DNA from: UBA6170 sp942491385
GTDB taxonomy: Bacteria > Chloroflexota > Anaerolineae > Anaerolineales > Anaerolineaceae
Reading direction: 5' to 3'
DNA length: 64,000 bases
NCBI GenBank assembly: GCA_942491385.1
Contig: CALOAF010000008.1
Span: 62,001 to 126,000 of the forward strand
Every line of letters starts with the position of its first letter. Within the stretch, counting starts at the first letter, position 1. Of the stretch, positions 25,658 through 34,717 are shown piece after piece. The notes beneath the pieces are model-generated. The model saw only the letters and a program-made list of their open reading frames with translations, did not search any database and was not told where the DNA came from. The position numbers and the translations under genes were made by a program.

Positions 25658-26443
25658 TTATTCTGTAAATTCAATTTCAAGTTCCAAATTTTCTTCCAAG
25701 GGCTTTTCGGAATTCAAGTTAATTTCTCCGAAAAGCTCGTTTTGATTGGCCTCAATGATATGTCTTTTAACAAGTTCCAATAAGGCCAAAAAAGTTACTA
25801 CCAACTCAATTCGTGAATTTTTTTGAATGAGTAAATTTTTGAACGTGGTTTTGTTAAATTCTCGTAGGTGATCCAGGATTGTCGTTATTCGTTCCTTAAT
25901 CGTAATGCGTGGAAAATTGATAACAGAATCCAGTTTTTGAAGGGGAACCTCATTGATGAAAACTTCCTGGGCTACCTGCACCAAATCTTCTAAAGTAATT
26001 CCAGTCAGGTCTAATTTGGGTTGGAAGTTTATTTTTGGGGGTGGCGCAATCCGCAAATAGGTACGTAACCCTTCTTCTTCCCGTTCTAAAAGCCATTTAG
26101 ATATTTCTTTGAACTTTTTATAAACGATAAGTTGTTGGGCTAATGCTTCTCCTATATCTTCTTCCTCTCCAAAGATTTCCAATGTTTGTTTGGGGAGTAA
26201 CGCCTGTGATTTTATTTGCACCAGTTTGGAAGCAATGACTAAAAATGAAGAAACTTCTGATGGGTTCTCCGTTTCTATTTTCTTTAAATATTCCAAATAT
26301 TGGTCGGTAACTTTTGCCAGCGCAAGTTTGGTAATATCCAATTCAGCGCTTTCGATTAATTGTAATAATATATCGAGTGGTCCTTGATAAAGATCCGTCT
26401 CAACTCGATAATTCTGGTTATAATAATTACCGGTCTCTTGCAT
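25658..26443 (-). CDS. scpA: Segregation and condensation protein A
   Basis: About 261 residues; the kleisin that bridges the SMC heads in the bacterial condensin. YRVETDLYQGPLDILLQLIESAELDITKLALAKV is the conserved N-terminal SMC-neck-binding segment, IASKLVQIKSQALLP follows, and the C-terminus (VVTFLALLELVKRHIIEANQ) is the winged-helix that binds the SMC cap. I chose ATG 26443 rather than GTG 26446. smc lies 2.2 kb away in the opposite direction; scpB is not in the window. A TATAAT lies about 10 bases upstream of the start. Confidence 0.92.
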   Translation of the reverse strand: MQETGNYYNQNYRVETDLYQGPLDILLQLIESAELDITKLALAKVTDQYLEYLKKIETENPSEVSSFLVIASKLVQIKSQALLPKQTLEIFGEEEDIGEALAQQLIVYKKFKEISKWLLEREEEGLRTYLRIAPPPKINFQPKLDLTGITLEDLVQVAQEVFINEVPLQKLDSVINFPRITIKERITTILDHLREFNKTTFKNLLIQKNSRIELVVTFLALLELVKRHIIEANQNELFGEINLNSEKPLEENLELEIEFTE

Positions 26444-26453
26444 CACGAGAGCA

Positions 26454-26521
26454 ATTATAGCAGAAGCATCTGCTATTTCGATGAGTTAAAAATATCAGAA
26501 TCTGAAATCGTGAGATAAAAT
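26454..26521. promoter_or_regulatory. Divergent scpA/moaC promoter region with -10 boxes close to the starts
   Basis: Minus strand TATAAT at 26454-26459 lies 10 bases from the scpA ATG. Plus strand TAAAAT at 26516-26521 lies 6 bases from the moaC ATG, which would give a leaderless moaC mRNA. Neither start has a clear SD. The -35 boxes are weak. Confidence 0.45.
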
Positions 26522-26527
26522 AGATTT

Positions 26528-27010
26528 ATGGAAAACAATAAACTTACACACTTAGATGCAGATGGGAATGCCAATATGGTCGATGTGGGGGATAAACCAA
26601 TCAGCCATCGTATGGCCAAAGCCAGGGGACAGGTAGTGCTCTTGCCAGCCACTGTCGAAATGATTAAAAAGGGTCTGATGAAAAAGGGGGATGTTCTGAC
26701 AGTAGCGAAAATTGCTGGTATTCAAGCAGCCAAAAGGACATCAGAATTAATACCTTTATGTCACCCATTGATCATTAACAAAATTGATCTTCAGTTGCAT
26801 ATTGATGAAACCTTACCTGGGATTAAGATAGAAGCATCGGTCATTACCGATGGAAAAACAGGCGTTGAAATGGAGGCATTAACCGCCGTATCCGTCGCTG
26901 GTTTAACGATTTATGACATGATCAAAGCGGTCGAAAAATCTGCCAGAATTGATAATATTCGTCTGGTTGAAAAAAGTGGTGGCACGAGTGGAGATGTTTT
27001 CAATGAATGA
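26528..27010 (+). CDS. moaC: Cyclic pyranopterin monophosphate synthase MoaC
   Basis: 160 residues; with MoaA it makes cyclic pyranopterin monophosphate, the first step of molybdenum cofactor synthesis. It begins with the family N-terminus LTHLDADGNANMVDVGDKP, and has the AAKRTSELIPLCHPL and DGKTGVEMEALTAVSVAGLTIYDMIKAVEK signatures including the active-site Lys/Glu region. It overlaps the downstream moaD-moaE fusion by 8 bases (ATG 27003). moaA is not in the window. Confidence 0.96.
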   Translation: MENNKLTHLDADGNANMVDVGDKPISHRMAKARGQVVLLPATVEMIKKGLMKKGDVLTVAKIAGIQAAKRTSELIPLCHPLIINKIDLQLHIDETLPGIKIEASVITDGKTGVEMEALTAVSVAGLTIYDMIKAVEKSARIDNIRLVEKSGGTSGDVFNE

Positions 27011-27740
27011 AAGAGATCAGAGAAATGATGAATTTGTCAATCTAAAAATATTATTTTTTGCAACATTAAAAGAAGTCGTTGGTTCACCTGAAATTAAAAT
27101 TGAGTTTGAAAAAGGAAAAACAATTTCTGAACTGAAGAACCGATTGGTTCTGGAATATCCACAATTGAAAGATTATTTACCCATTATTCTAGTTTCGATT
27201 AATCAGAATTTCGCCTTTGATTCTGATTTGATACTTGAAAATGCTGAAGTGGCATTCTTCCCGCCTGTCAGTGGAGGTCAAATTGACAACAATATTACGA
27301 TTGCAGTCTCCACCAATGAATTTGATTTCAATGCATTGATTTCTCAATCTATTCAAAAAAGTACCGGTGCCTTGGTCATGTTTACAGGTGTTATTCGCGG
27401 GGAGACAACCAATTCTGATCATCCAAAGACCAGTGGATTGGAGTATGAAGCTTATATTCCTATGGCGGAAGCAAAAATGAAACAGGTTGCAGAAGAAATC
27501 CGTGCTCAGTGGCCAACTGTCGAAAAAATCGTTATCATTCAGAGAATTGGATACATCGATGCTGGAACACCAACAGTGGTGGTTCTCTGTTCTGCTCCCC
27601 ATCGACATACCGGGGTATTTGAAGCAACCAGATATGGGATTGATCGGGTGAAAGAAATAGTACCAATTTGGAAGAAAGAAATCGGACCGAATGGAGAAAC
27701 CTGGATCAAAGGGAATTACATACCCGAGAAAGGGGATTAA
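27003..27740 (+). CDS. MoaD-MoaE fusion (molybdopterin synthase)
   Basis: About 245 residues from ATG 27003, with GTGGAG 9 bases upstream; the frame is open further 5' only as moaC overlap. Residues ~11-92 are MoaD (ubiquitin-like): LKILFFATLKEVVG to VAFFPPVSGGQ, with the Gly-Gly at 91-92. Residues ~95-245 are MoaE: GALVMFTGVIRGETT, GLEYEAYIPMAEAKM, IIQRIGYIDAGTPTVVVLCSAPHR and the catalytic-lysine segment VPIWKKEIGPNGETWI. MoaD must carry a C-terminal thiocarboxylate on a free Gly-Gly, so this fusion needs cleavage after the GG, as reported for the mycobacterial MoaX fusion. Confidence 0.9.
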   Translation: MNERDQRNDEFVNLKILFFATLKEVVGSPEIKIEFEKGKTISELKNRLVLEYPQLKDYLPIILVSINQNFAFDSDLILENAEVAFFPPVSGGQIDNNITIAVSTNEFDFNALISQSIQKSTGALVMFTGVIRGETTNSDHPKTSGLEYEAYIPMAEAKMKQVAEEIRAQWPTVEKIVIIQRIGYIDAGTPTVVVLCSAPHRHTGVFEATRYGIDRVKEIVPIWKKEIGPNGETWIKGNYIPEKGD

Positions 27741-27767
27741 GCTAATCAGAAATTAAATAATGTACCA

Positions 27768-27796
27768 TTGATACATCACCAAATGCACAATATAAT
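27768..27796 (+). promoter_or_regulatory. Promoter of rnc-smc
   Basis: TTGATA (27768-27773), 17-base spacer, TATAAT (27791-27796); expected start near 27802, giving a leader of about 88 nt before rnc. Confidence 0.75.
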
Positions 27797-27814
27797 AGAT
27801 GTGAATTTGAAGAT

Positions 27815-27876
27815 GAACTTCTGGTGCGTAAGCTACTTGATTCGGAAAAGTGAGGTGGCTTTCGCTGCATAAGTTC
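27815..27876 (+). promoter_or_regulatory. Long imperfect hairpin in the rnc leader
   Basis: GAACUU (27815-27820) pairs with AAGUUC (27871-27876). Inside, GCG-UAAG-CUAC pairs with GUGG-CUUU-CGC with one U-U mismatch, around a loop containing UUCGGAAAAG. The SD AGGAG (27879-27883) lies just outside the stem. In E. coli and some other bacteria RNase III cleaves such a hairpin in its own leader, lowering its own expression; this is inferred here from position and shape. Confidence 0.55.
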
Positions 27877-27890
27877 TTAGGAGACAGAAT

Positions 27891-28631
27891 ATGAAGAATG
27901 ATGATCACACTCCTAAGATGGAGAGCCCGCAAGAATTGGCACGAAGATTGGGGCTAAAGATAAAAGATTGGTTGTTACTAAGCAGAGCGTTGACCCATCG
28001 CTCATTTCTAAATGAGCATCCCGAAGCATTAGAAGATAATGAGCGCTTGGAATTCCTTGGCGATGCTGTCTTGGATTTTGTGGTCGGGTCTTGGTTGTAT
28101 CACCATTTTCCAGAAATGCCGGAAGGAGATCTTACCAGAATGAGATCTGCCCTGGTTCATACAGAACAATTAGCCGAGTTTGCTGATCAAATTGGCTTAG
28201 GGAAAGCGATGAGGCTAGGTCGTGGTGAAGCGCAAGCAGGGGGTAGGTCGCGTCCCGCCTTGTTATGTGATACTTTTGAGGCTGTCGTTGGAGCTATATA
28301 CCTGGATGGTGGCATACCTGCGATTAATGACTTTCTTGAACAGTTATTGATTGATGCCTCCGAAGATATTTTGTTAAATAACAAAAATGAAGATCCTAAA
28401 AGTCTTTTCCAGGAATGGGCGCAATCCCAAGGATATTTTGCACCTTCCTATGTTACTAAAAATTCTTTTGGTCCAGACCACTCAAAAGTATTTCAGGTGG
28501 AAGTTATGTTAAACGGAGAGTGTTATGGAAGCGGAGAAGGTCCGAGTAAACAAGCCGCAGCAAAAATAGCAGCCCAACAGGCTCTCATTCGCTTAGGATT
28601 TGTCCATAAACAAAGAAAACTTGATGAATAA
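27891..28631 (+). CDS. rnc: Ribonuclease III
   Basis: 246 residues; cuts double-stranded RNA in rRNA processing and mRNA decay. The catalytic domain holds LSRALTHRSFLNEH, the signature DNERLEFLGDAVLDFVVG, and the second acidic site DTFEAVVGAIYLDGG. The C-terminal dsRNA-binding domain runs from about 170 (DPKSLFQEWAQSQG to SKQAAAKIAAQQALIRLG). ATG 27891 has AGGAG upstream. It overlaps smc by 8 bases, a common pairing in bacteria. Confidence 0.97.
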   Translation: MKNDDHTPKMESPQELARRLGLKIKDWLLLSRALTHRSFLNEHPEALEDNERLEFLGDAVLDFVVGSWLYHHFPEMPEGDLTRMRSALVHTEQLAEFADQIGLGKAMRLGRGEAQAGGRSRPALLCDTFEAVVGAIYLDGGIPAINDFLEQLLIDASEDILLNNKNEDPKSLFQEWAQSQGYFAPSYVTKNSFGPDHSKVFQVEVMLNGECYGSGEGPSKQAAAKIAAQQALIRLGFVHKQRKLDE

Positions 28632-31600
28632 TCAAATGAATTCACGCTTAAAGTCGTTAGAACTGCAGGGATATAAAACCTTTGCTACAAAAACCAATTT
28701 TGCGTTTCCCGGAAAAATTACTGTAATTGTAGGACCAAATGGATCGGGAAAATCGAACATTGCTGATGCGGTTCGTTGGGTTTTAGGGGAACAATCATAT
28801 CGATTGCTGCGAGGTAGAAAAACCGAAGATATGATATTTGGTGGAAGTGATGGGCGTTCACGTGCAGGAATGGCTTCATCGACAATTACATTCAATAACG
28901 AAGATGGCTGGCTTCCTATCGATTTTTCCGAAGTGTCTGTCACCCGTCGCGCTTACCGTGATGGACAAAATGAATATTTGTTAAATGGGCAAAGAATCCG
29001 TTTGAGAGATATCCAGGAATTACTGGCACAATCAGGTCTGGCTGAACGCACATACACATTAATTGGTCAGGGTCTGGTTGATTCTGCTTTGTCTATCCGG
29101 CCGGAAGAGCGAAGAAAATTTTTTGAAGAAGCAGCTGGAATCGGTTTGTACCGATCACGAAGGGAAGATTCATTAAATCGTCTTGATCAGACACGTCATA
29201 ATTTAGAAAGAGTTACGGACATTTTGAGTGAATTGGAACCCAGATTGAGAAGTTTGGAACGCCAAACCAGGAGGTTCCGGGATTACAAGACTTTACAGGC
29301 TGACCTACAGGTTTTGTTAAGAATCTGGTATGGTTTTCATTGGAACAATGCCCAAAATGACTTATCTCAATCAAAACGGGTTCTGCAGGAACGCGAATTA
29401 CATTTAAATGATGTCAAGAACAATTATGAAAAAGTTGAAAAACAAATTACTGATATTCGAAACCAAATTTCTGCAAAAAGAAGTGTGCTTAATGAATTGC
29501 ATTCACAGTCCTCGTCACAACACTTGGAGCTCGAAAAAATTATCAGGGATCTGGCAGTTTTAGAAGAGCGTCATCGTTCCTTAAATGATCAGGAATACAA
29601 TCAAAATTACGATCTTGTTCGATTAGATGAAGAGATTAAATCAAAAGAAACAAACCTTGAAAGTTTAGAATCTGAATGCCAAAAATTGTCCCAAGAGGTG
29701 ACTGAAGCTAAAAATAATCTGGATGAAGCTCAAAAATCATTGAATGAAAGATTAGTTATAAGGGGGCAGTTTGAAGCTGAGCTTCAAAAAATCAGGAGAT
29801 TGCTGATTGAAAATGAAACCAAGGCAGTTGAAGCCAAAGCAAAATTAAATGAATTAAATGAACGTATCAATACCATTAATCTTTCTCTGGAAAAAATCCA
29901 TCAAGAAGAGTTGGATATCCAAAAGGAATTTTCCAAAAAAGAAAATGATCTGGAAAAATCTAAGAAAGTATTAATGGATACCGAGAAATTGAATGAAATA
30001 ATCAAGAAAAAATCCCGTGACTCTGAAAGCAAAAAACAAGAAATTAATCGGGTAATTCAGGAGAAAAGGAATATTCTCAATAAAATCCAGTTAGAAGTTA
30101 TCAAACTTAATGCTCAATATGACGCGTTGAATGAGGCAGAAAAGACACTAAGTGGTTTTAATCAGGGTGCTAAAAACCTGATGAATGCTCATAGAAGTGG
30201 TAAATTTTCTGGACAATACAAACCTCTCAGCGAGGTATTGAATGTTCCCAAGGATTTAGAAGTAGCGGTCGCGGCAGCGTTAGGAGAATATCTAGATTCA
30301 ATTGTCTTGTTAGACGAGTCTGATCCAACATATGCCATTCAATATTTGGCAAAGGGGGACCAGGGTCGAGCAATACTACTACCTTTGCAATGGTTGAAAA
30401 ATGATCAGATTGTAAATGCGCCCTCTATTGATGGCTTTATTGGGAAAGCGAACGAACTTGTAAAATTTGATAATCAGTATCTTCCTATCGTGCGAAGTTT
30501 ATTAGGAAATACAATCGTAGTTGACCACCAGGAAAACGCTATTAAAGCATTAGGTACATTACCCTCACAGGCAAGGATTGTTACCTTAAATGGTGAGGTT
30601 TTTCGAGGTAATGGAATTGTTTTTGCAGGAAAAGAAACAAGATCGGCAATGATCGCCCGCCCCCGACAGAAACAAGAATTACTTAGTTTAATTGAGGAAA
30701 CTCAGGAAAAATTCACAACAATCGATGCGGACATCAACAGACTTGAAGCAGATTTCCAAAAGTTAGATCTAGATCATATAAAAATATCGCAAGACGATCA
30801 AAAAGGTAATTTGGCCTTACAACAAAACCAGAAGTTGGTAAATCAACAAAATCTAGACTTTGAAAAATTGAAACAAAGAAAACAATGGGTTGAGAATCAA
30901 ATAAAAACTTTTGAACGACAGCTATCTACCAGCCATGAATCGGAAGCAGCAACACAGAATTTGTTAGAGGAAATTGTCAAAAAAATTGATGAACAGCGAA
31001 AAGAAGTTGAAGTTCTCAGGTCGAAATTAAATGATATTCCACTTGATGATTTTCAATCCAGTGTTGGTCATTGGAAAACAAATTTGGCAGTTGTGGAAAG
31101 GGCTAGCAATGAGGCCCAAAAACGACTCCAGGAAAACCGATTAAACAACGATCAGAATAAACAGAGATACACTTCCATCCACAGGCGTATAGAAGATTTC
31201 AAGAATGCATTACTTGATATTGATGACGAGCGCTCGATTAAAAAATCCATGGAAGTTGAGTTTAAAGGCGAAATTGAAAAAATCAGAAATAATATCCTTC
31301 CTGTTGAAAATGAATTAGAAATTCTTGAAAAATCTTTTAATGTATTGCAAGAAGAAATCAGTAATGCGCAACAAACTGTCACTATCGGTGAGCGTTATGT
31401 AACCCAGGGGCAACTAGATAATTCTCGAAATAAAGATGTATTGGAGAACTTGCGGAGGCGGATAGAAGAAGATTTCGGATTGGTTTCCTTTGAATATTCA
31501 TCGTCTGTTTCTGGTCCCAATCCACTGCCTTTTGATGGATTGGTGGAACAATTACCAATTGTGACGGAAATTGAACCCAATCTGGAAGAAAATATCAATC

Positions 31601-32241
31601 GCCAACGAGCCCAATTGCGCAGGATCGGTCCGATTAATCCTGAGGCTGAAGAGGAATTTCTCTCTGTTAAAGAAAGGTTTGAATTCTTGTCAGTGCAGGT
31701 TGAAGATTTGAAAAAAGCAGACCAGGACCTACGGCAAGTTATTGCAGAATTAGATGAACTGATGCAGCGGGAGTTCAGAAAGACGTTTGATGCTGTTGCA
31801 TTGGAATTCAAAGACTTATTTACACGATTGTTTGGTGGTGGATCGGCAAAATTGTATCTCACCGATGAAGAAAATTTCAACAACACCGGTATTGAGATCG
31901 AAGCCCGATTGCCAGGTAGACGTGAAGTTGGATTATCGCTATTATCTGGCGGGGAACGAAGCCTTACGGCCGTCGCCTTAATCTTCTCTTTGTTAAAAGT
32001 ATCCCCACCGCCTTTCTGTGTATTGGATGAAGTGGACGCAGCATTAGATGAGTCAAATGTAGGTAGGTTTTGTGACTTATTGAGCGAATTAGGAAAAACG
32101 ATACAATTTATCGTCATTACTCATAATCGCAATACAGTTCAGGCAGCTGATGTTATTTATGGAATAACGATGGGTAGAGATTCTTCCAGCCAGATAATTT
32201 CTTTAAGGTTGGATGAAGTCAGTGATGATTTAGTAAAGTAA
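28624..32241 (+). CDS. smc: Chromosome segregation protein SMC
   Basis: About 1205 residues; the ATPase core of the bacterial condensin with ScpA and ScpB. The N-terminal head has LQGYKTFATKT and VIVGPNGSGKSNIADAVRWVLGE (Walker A). Then come long coiled coils (~170-500 and ~680-1020), with the hinge near 520-670 (GQYKPLSEVLNVP to IVFAGKETRSAM). The C-terminal head carries LSGGERSLTAVALIFSLL (signature) and PPPFCVLDEVDAALDESNV (Walker B). Start ATG 28624 overlaps the end of rnc; ATG 28636 is also possible. It ends at a strong terminator. Confidence 0.96.
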   Translation: MNNQMNSRLKSLELQGYKTFATKTNFAFPGKITVIVGPNGSGKSNIADAVRWVLGEQSYRLLRGRKTEDMIFGGSDGRSRAGMASSTITFNNEDGWLPIDFSEVSVTRRAYRDGQNEYLLNGQRIRLRDIQELLAQSGLAERTYTLIGQGLVDSALSIRPEERRKFFEEAAGIGLYRSRREDSLNRLDQTRHNLERVTDILSELEPRLRSLERQTRRFRDYKTLQADLQVLLRIWYGFHWNNAQNDLSQSKRVLQERELHLNDVKNNYEKVEKQITDIRNQISAKRSVLNELHSQSSSQHLELEKIIRDLAVLEERHRSLNDQEYNQNYDLVRLDEEIKSKETNLESLESECQKLSQEVTEAKNNLDEAQKSLNERLVIRGQFEAELQKIRRLLIENETKAVEAKAKLNELNERINTINLSLEKIHQEELDIQKEFSKKENDLEKSKKVLMDTEKLNEIIKKKSRDSESKKQEINRVIQEKRNILNKIQLEVIKLNAQYDALNEAEKTLSGFNQGAKNLMNAHRSGKFSGQYKPLSEVLNVPKDLEVAVAAALGEYLDSIVLLDESDPTYAIQYLAKGDQGRAILLPLQWLKNDQIVNAPSIDGFIGKANELVKFDNQYLPIVRSLLGNTIVVDHQENAIKALGTLPSQARIVTLNGEVFRGNGIVFAGKETRSAMIARPRQKQELLSLIEETQEKFTTIDADINRLEADFQKLDLDHIKISQDDQKGNLALQQNQKLVNQQNLDFEKLKQRKQWVENQIKTFERQLSTSHESEAATQNLLEEIVKKIDEQRKEVEVLRSKLNDIPLDDFQSSVGHWKTNLAVVERASNEAQKRLQENRLNNDQNKQRYTSIHRRIEDFKNALLDIDDERSIKKSMEVEFKGEIEKIRNNILPVENELEILEKSFNVLQEEISNAQQTVTIGERYVTQGQLDNSRNKDVLENLRRRIEEDFGLVSFEYSSSVSGPNPLPFDGLVEQLPIVTEIEPNLEENINRQRAQLRRIGPINPEAEEEFLSVKERFEFLSVQVEDLKKADQDLRQVIAELDELMQREFRKTFDAVALEFKDLFTRLFGGGSAKLYLTDEENFNNTGIEIEARLPGRREVGLSLLSGGERSLTAVALIFSLLKVSPPPFCVLDEVDAALDESNVGRFCDLLSELGKTIQFIVITHNRNTVQAADVIYGITMGRDSSSQIISLRLDEVSDDLVK

Positions 32242-32245
32242 AAAA

Positions 32246-32275
32246 AAGGCTGTCCTTTCTTGTCGGACAGCCTTT
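32246..32275. terminator. Bidirectional terminator between smc and the parvulin gene
   Basis: AAGGCTGTCC, loop TTTCTTGTC, GGACAGCCTTT with A-run before and T after. Confidence 0.85.
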
Positions 32276-32299
32276 AGCTATTATGACATACAATGGAGC

Positions 32300-33601
32300 C
32301 TATTGATTATCCCCGAATACAGGAGTATCCGGAACAATTTTCGTCCAGATATCGTCATATTGTTCGATGGTGTACTTCTCTTTTTGTGCGGTTAACCATT
32401 CGGCGAAGAAAGTCTGCTTATTTTGATCCACCCGGCTGCTTTCAATTGGGCGAATTTCTTTGCCTAAAAGCTGGATAATGTGGAAACCATGAATTGTCTC
32501 AATTGGATCGCTGATTTCACCAACTTCCAATTCATAGGCAGCTGCTTCAAACTCTGGAACCATCATATTTTTTCCAAACCAACCCAAATCACCACCTGTA
32601 TCTTTACTGCCTGGATCAGTTGAAACTTCAGCAGCAATTGTGGACCAATCCTCGCCATTTTCTAGGCGGTTGAGAACATCCTGAGCTTCTTCCAACGTTG
32701 CTACCAAAATGTGGCGTGCCCATACCTGATCTTCCTGTGTGGGGAGATCAGCGGTGATAAGCTCATATACTTTTTGGCTGATTAGCTGGGTGCGATATAA
32801 GTTAAGGATATCTTTTTCACTCATGCCAATCTTCCCAAAATTTTGAACAAAATTATCGTAATTCTCCTGAAATAAATCTTCTGTGTAAGGTGTTGGAGAT
32901 GGAACGGTGGTTGGAGCTGCTACAGATTCATCAGTGACTTCGGGTTCTACCACTTCTTCTTCAGATGGTGTTTCAGCTTCGGATTCAGTCAACTCCTCCA
33001 CAGGTGTGGCTGAGGGGGTAGCCGTTACCAAAGCATATTGCGTTGGATTCATTGTTGCAGTTGCAAATGGTGTCGAAGTATTTTCAGGGGTCGGTGTGCC
33101 ATTGGGAAAATATCCAAAATCTTTCTGGATAGCTTCCTGAATTTCTTGTTCACTGACTTCTATTCCCTGTTCATCAGCATAAAATCCGATTACTTCCGTG
33201 TCAATCATTTTGGTTAAAACAGTTGCACCGATGCTTTCTGGAATGGCCATTTGAGATTGTATTTGCTGTATCAGATTATCAAAATAAGCCACATTTTGTT
33301 CATCAAAAGCAAAGAACTGTTTATAAGATTCGTACTGGAAAGCCTGACCGTTCATTTGCTGCCGTTCTAGTTTTACCATTTTGATGAATTCTTCGGATCT
33401 GATGATCGAATCACCAACTTTTGCAACCGGTTTTCGATTTTTTATTAAGGTTTGATCCAAAACACCATAAACGAGCACAACCAGGATAATACCAACAACA
33501 ATTAGTGCAGCAGTAATTAACATTCTACGCTGTTGTTGTTCTTGTTGTAAGCGTGCTTTATGTTTCTTGGATACCACTTTACTAGATGGGGAACGTGCCA
33601 T
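32300..33601 (-). CDS. Membrane-anchored parvulin-type peptidyl-prolyl isomerase (SurA/PrsA-like)
   Basis: 433 residues. A basic, Gln-rich start is followed by one membrane helix (~28-48, LITAALIVVGIILVVLVYGV), placing the rest outside. A SurA-like N-terminal helical part follows (~60-150). Next is a low-complexity Thr/Pro/Glu linker (~155-235), then the parvulin domain (~290-385: VWARHILVATLEEAQ, GGDLGWFGKNMMVPEFEAAAYEL, GFHIIQLLGK). It probably helps secreted proteins fold. It is preceded by the ribosomal protein/ssb group in the same direction, 84 bases away. Confidence 0.88.
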   Translation of the reverse strand: MARSPSSKVVSKKHKARLQQEQQQRRMLITAALIVVGIILVVLVYGVLDQTLIKNRKPVAKVGDSIIRSEEFIKMVKLERQQMNGQAFQYESYKQFFAFDEQNVAYFDNLIQQIQSQMAIPESIGATVLTKMIDTEVIGFYADEQGIEVSEQEIQEAIQKDFGYFPNGTPTPENTSTPFATATMNPTQYALVTATPSATPVEELTESEAETPSEEEVVEPEVTDESVAAPTTVPSPTPYTEDLFQENYDNFVQNFGKIGMSEKDILNLYRTQLISQKVYELITADLPTQEDQVWARHILVATLEEAQDVLNRLENGEDWSTIAAEVSTDPGSKDTGGDLGWFGKNMMVPEFEAAAYELEVGEISDPIETIHGFHIIQLLGKEIRPIESSRVDQNKQTFFAEWLTAQKEKYTIEQYDDIWTKIVPDTPVFGDNQ

Positions 33602-33685
33602 ATTTTAAACCTCGGTTTTTAAAAAGGGCATAGAAGGTATACCCACCCCATGCCCTTAATTTATTTTTATTAACTATTGAAGATA

Positions 33686-33958
33686 TTAATCTTCCATTGA
33701 TGCTACGAAAGGTAAAAGTGCAACAAAACGTGCTTTTTTCACCGCAGCTGCGATTTCACGTTGATGTTTTGCACAAGTGCCTGTTTGACGGCGTGGTCGG
33801 ATTTTCCCATCTTCCATTACATACCGACGTAATAAGTCAGTATCTTTGTAATTGATTTTTGCTTCTTTGTCTGAGCAAAATTGGCAAATTTTTGGACGGG
33901 GAGTAAAACCACGACGATTTCCAGGACCCCTTCGAAATTGACCACCTTCGTTTGTCAT
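33686..33958 (-). CDS. rpsR: 30S ribosomal protein S18
   Basis: 90 residues. KICQFCSDKEAKINYKDTDLLRRYVMEDGKIRPRRQTGTCAKHQR is the S18 core; the CxxC and later Cys-x2-His suggest the zinc-binding form. AGGAGAAA precedes the ATG. It is the third gene of the classical rpsF-ssb-rpsR order, 11 bases after ssb. Confidence 0.96.
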   Translation of the reverse strand: MTNEGGQFRRGPGNRRGFTPRPKICQFCSDKEAKINYKDTDLLRRYVMEDGKIRPRRQTGTCAKHQREIAAAVKKARFVALLPFVASMED

Positions 33959-33969
33959 TTCATTTTCTC

Positions 33970-34365
33970 CTATACGGAATAATTATCGTTATTTTCAAGT
34001 GTTGATGGAGTGATTTGTTGATTGATATCTTTCCTGTCACCGAGGATCATCATCTCGGAAGCCACAATTTCTACACTAGTGTGTTTGCAGCCATCAGAAT
34101 CTTCCCAGTGTCTGGATTGGAGTCGTCCTTCAATATATACCTGTAAACCCTTAAACAAATATTGTTTACAAATTTCTGCGAGGTTTCCCCACGTCACAAC
34201 GTTGAACCATTCGGTTTCAAGGTGGCGTTCACCATCTGAAGAATTCCAGGAGCGGTTGCAGGCAATGACAAATGTGGTCACTGCACGCCCTGAGGGCGTT
34301 AAACGCATCTCAGGATCGCGTCCCAGAAATCCTATGATCATGACTTTATTCAAACCTCTACTCAT
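33970..34365 (-). CDS. ssb: Single-stranded DNA-binding protein
   Basis: 131 residues; coats single-stranded DNA in replication and repair. The OB fold is complete: LNKVMIIGFLGRDPEMRLTPSGRAVTTFVIA, ETEWFNVVTWGNLAEICKQYLFKG and VYIEGRLQSRHWEDSDG. The protein ends NDNYSV, without the acidic DDDIPF-type tip that recruits partner proteins in most bacteria. It lies between rpsF and rpsR, as in many genomes. Confidence 0.95.
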   Translation of the reverse strand: MSRGLNKVMIIGFLGRDPEMRLTPSGRAVTTFVIACNRSWNSSDGERHLETEWFNVVTWGNLAEICKQYLFKGLQVYIEGRLQSRHWEDSDGCKHTSVEIVASEMMILGDRKDINQQITPSTLENNDNYSV

Positions 34366-34424
34366 TTACAGCTCCGATTGTAACGAATCAACCAGTTATT
34401 CTTCCTACATCATAACAACAAATG

Positions 34425-34709
34425 CTATTCAGTAACTGAAAGCATGTGACGCATCACTGGTTCCAAGAACCGGATATTGCGCTCTAATTCTTTGGTATCT
34501 GATGGCTCGATGTTAATATGAAAAAGCACATAATGACTTTCACGTTGTTTTCGAATTTGATAAGCCATTCGGCGATTTCCCCAATCAACAGTTTTTTCAA
34601 CTGTTCCGCCACTATCAGTTACCCAACCTGCAATTTTAGATGTAACATCACCAAAAGCTGTTTCATCCAGATCTGGTTGAACCAAAACCATTAACTCATA
34701 ATTACGCAT
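34425..34709 (-). CDS. rpsF: 30S ribosomal protein S6
   Basis: 94 residues. MRNYELMVLVQPDLDE and the ferredoxin-like fold with WGNRRMAYQIRKQRESHYVLFHIN and a FLEPVMRHMLSVTE end are diagnostic. GGAGGA precedes the ATG. It is the first gene of rpsF-ssb-rpsR and has a structured leader upstream. Confidence 0.96.
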   Translation of the reverse strand: MRNYELMVLVQPDLDETAFGDVTSKIAGWVTDSGGTVEKTVDWGNRRMAYQIRKQRESHYVLFHINIEPSDTKELERNIRFLEPVMRHMLSVTE

Positions 34710-34717
34710 TTAAAAAT

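Noticed and set aside
31395..32117. Leftward 240-codon open frame
   Set aside because: Antisense shadow of the smc C-terminal head region.
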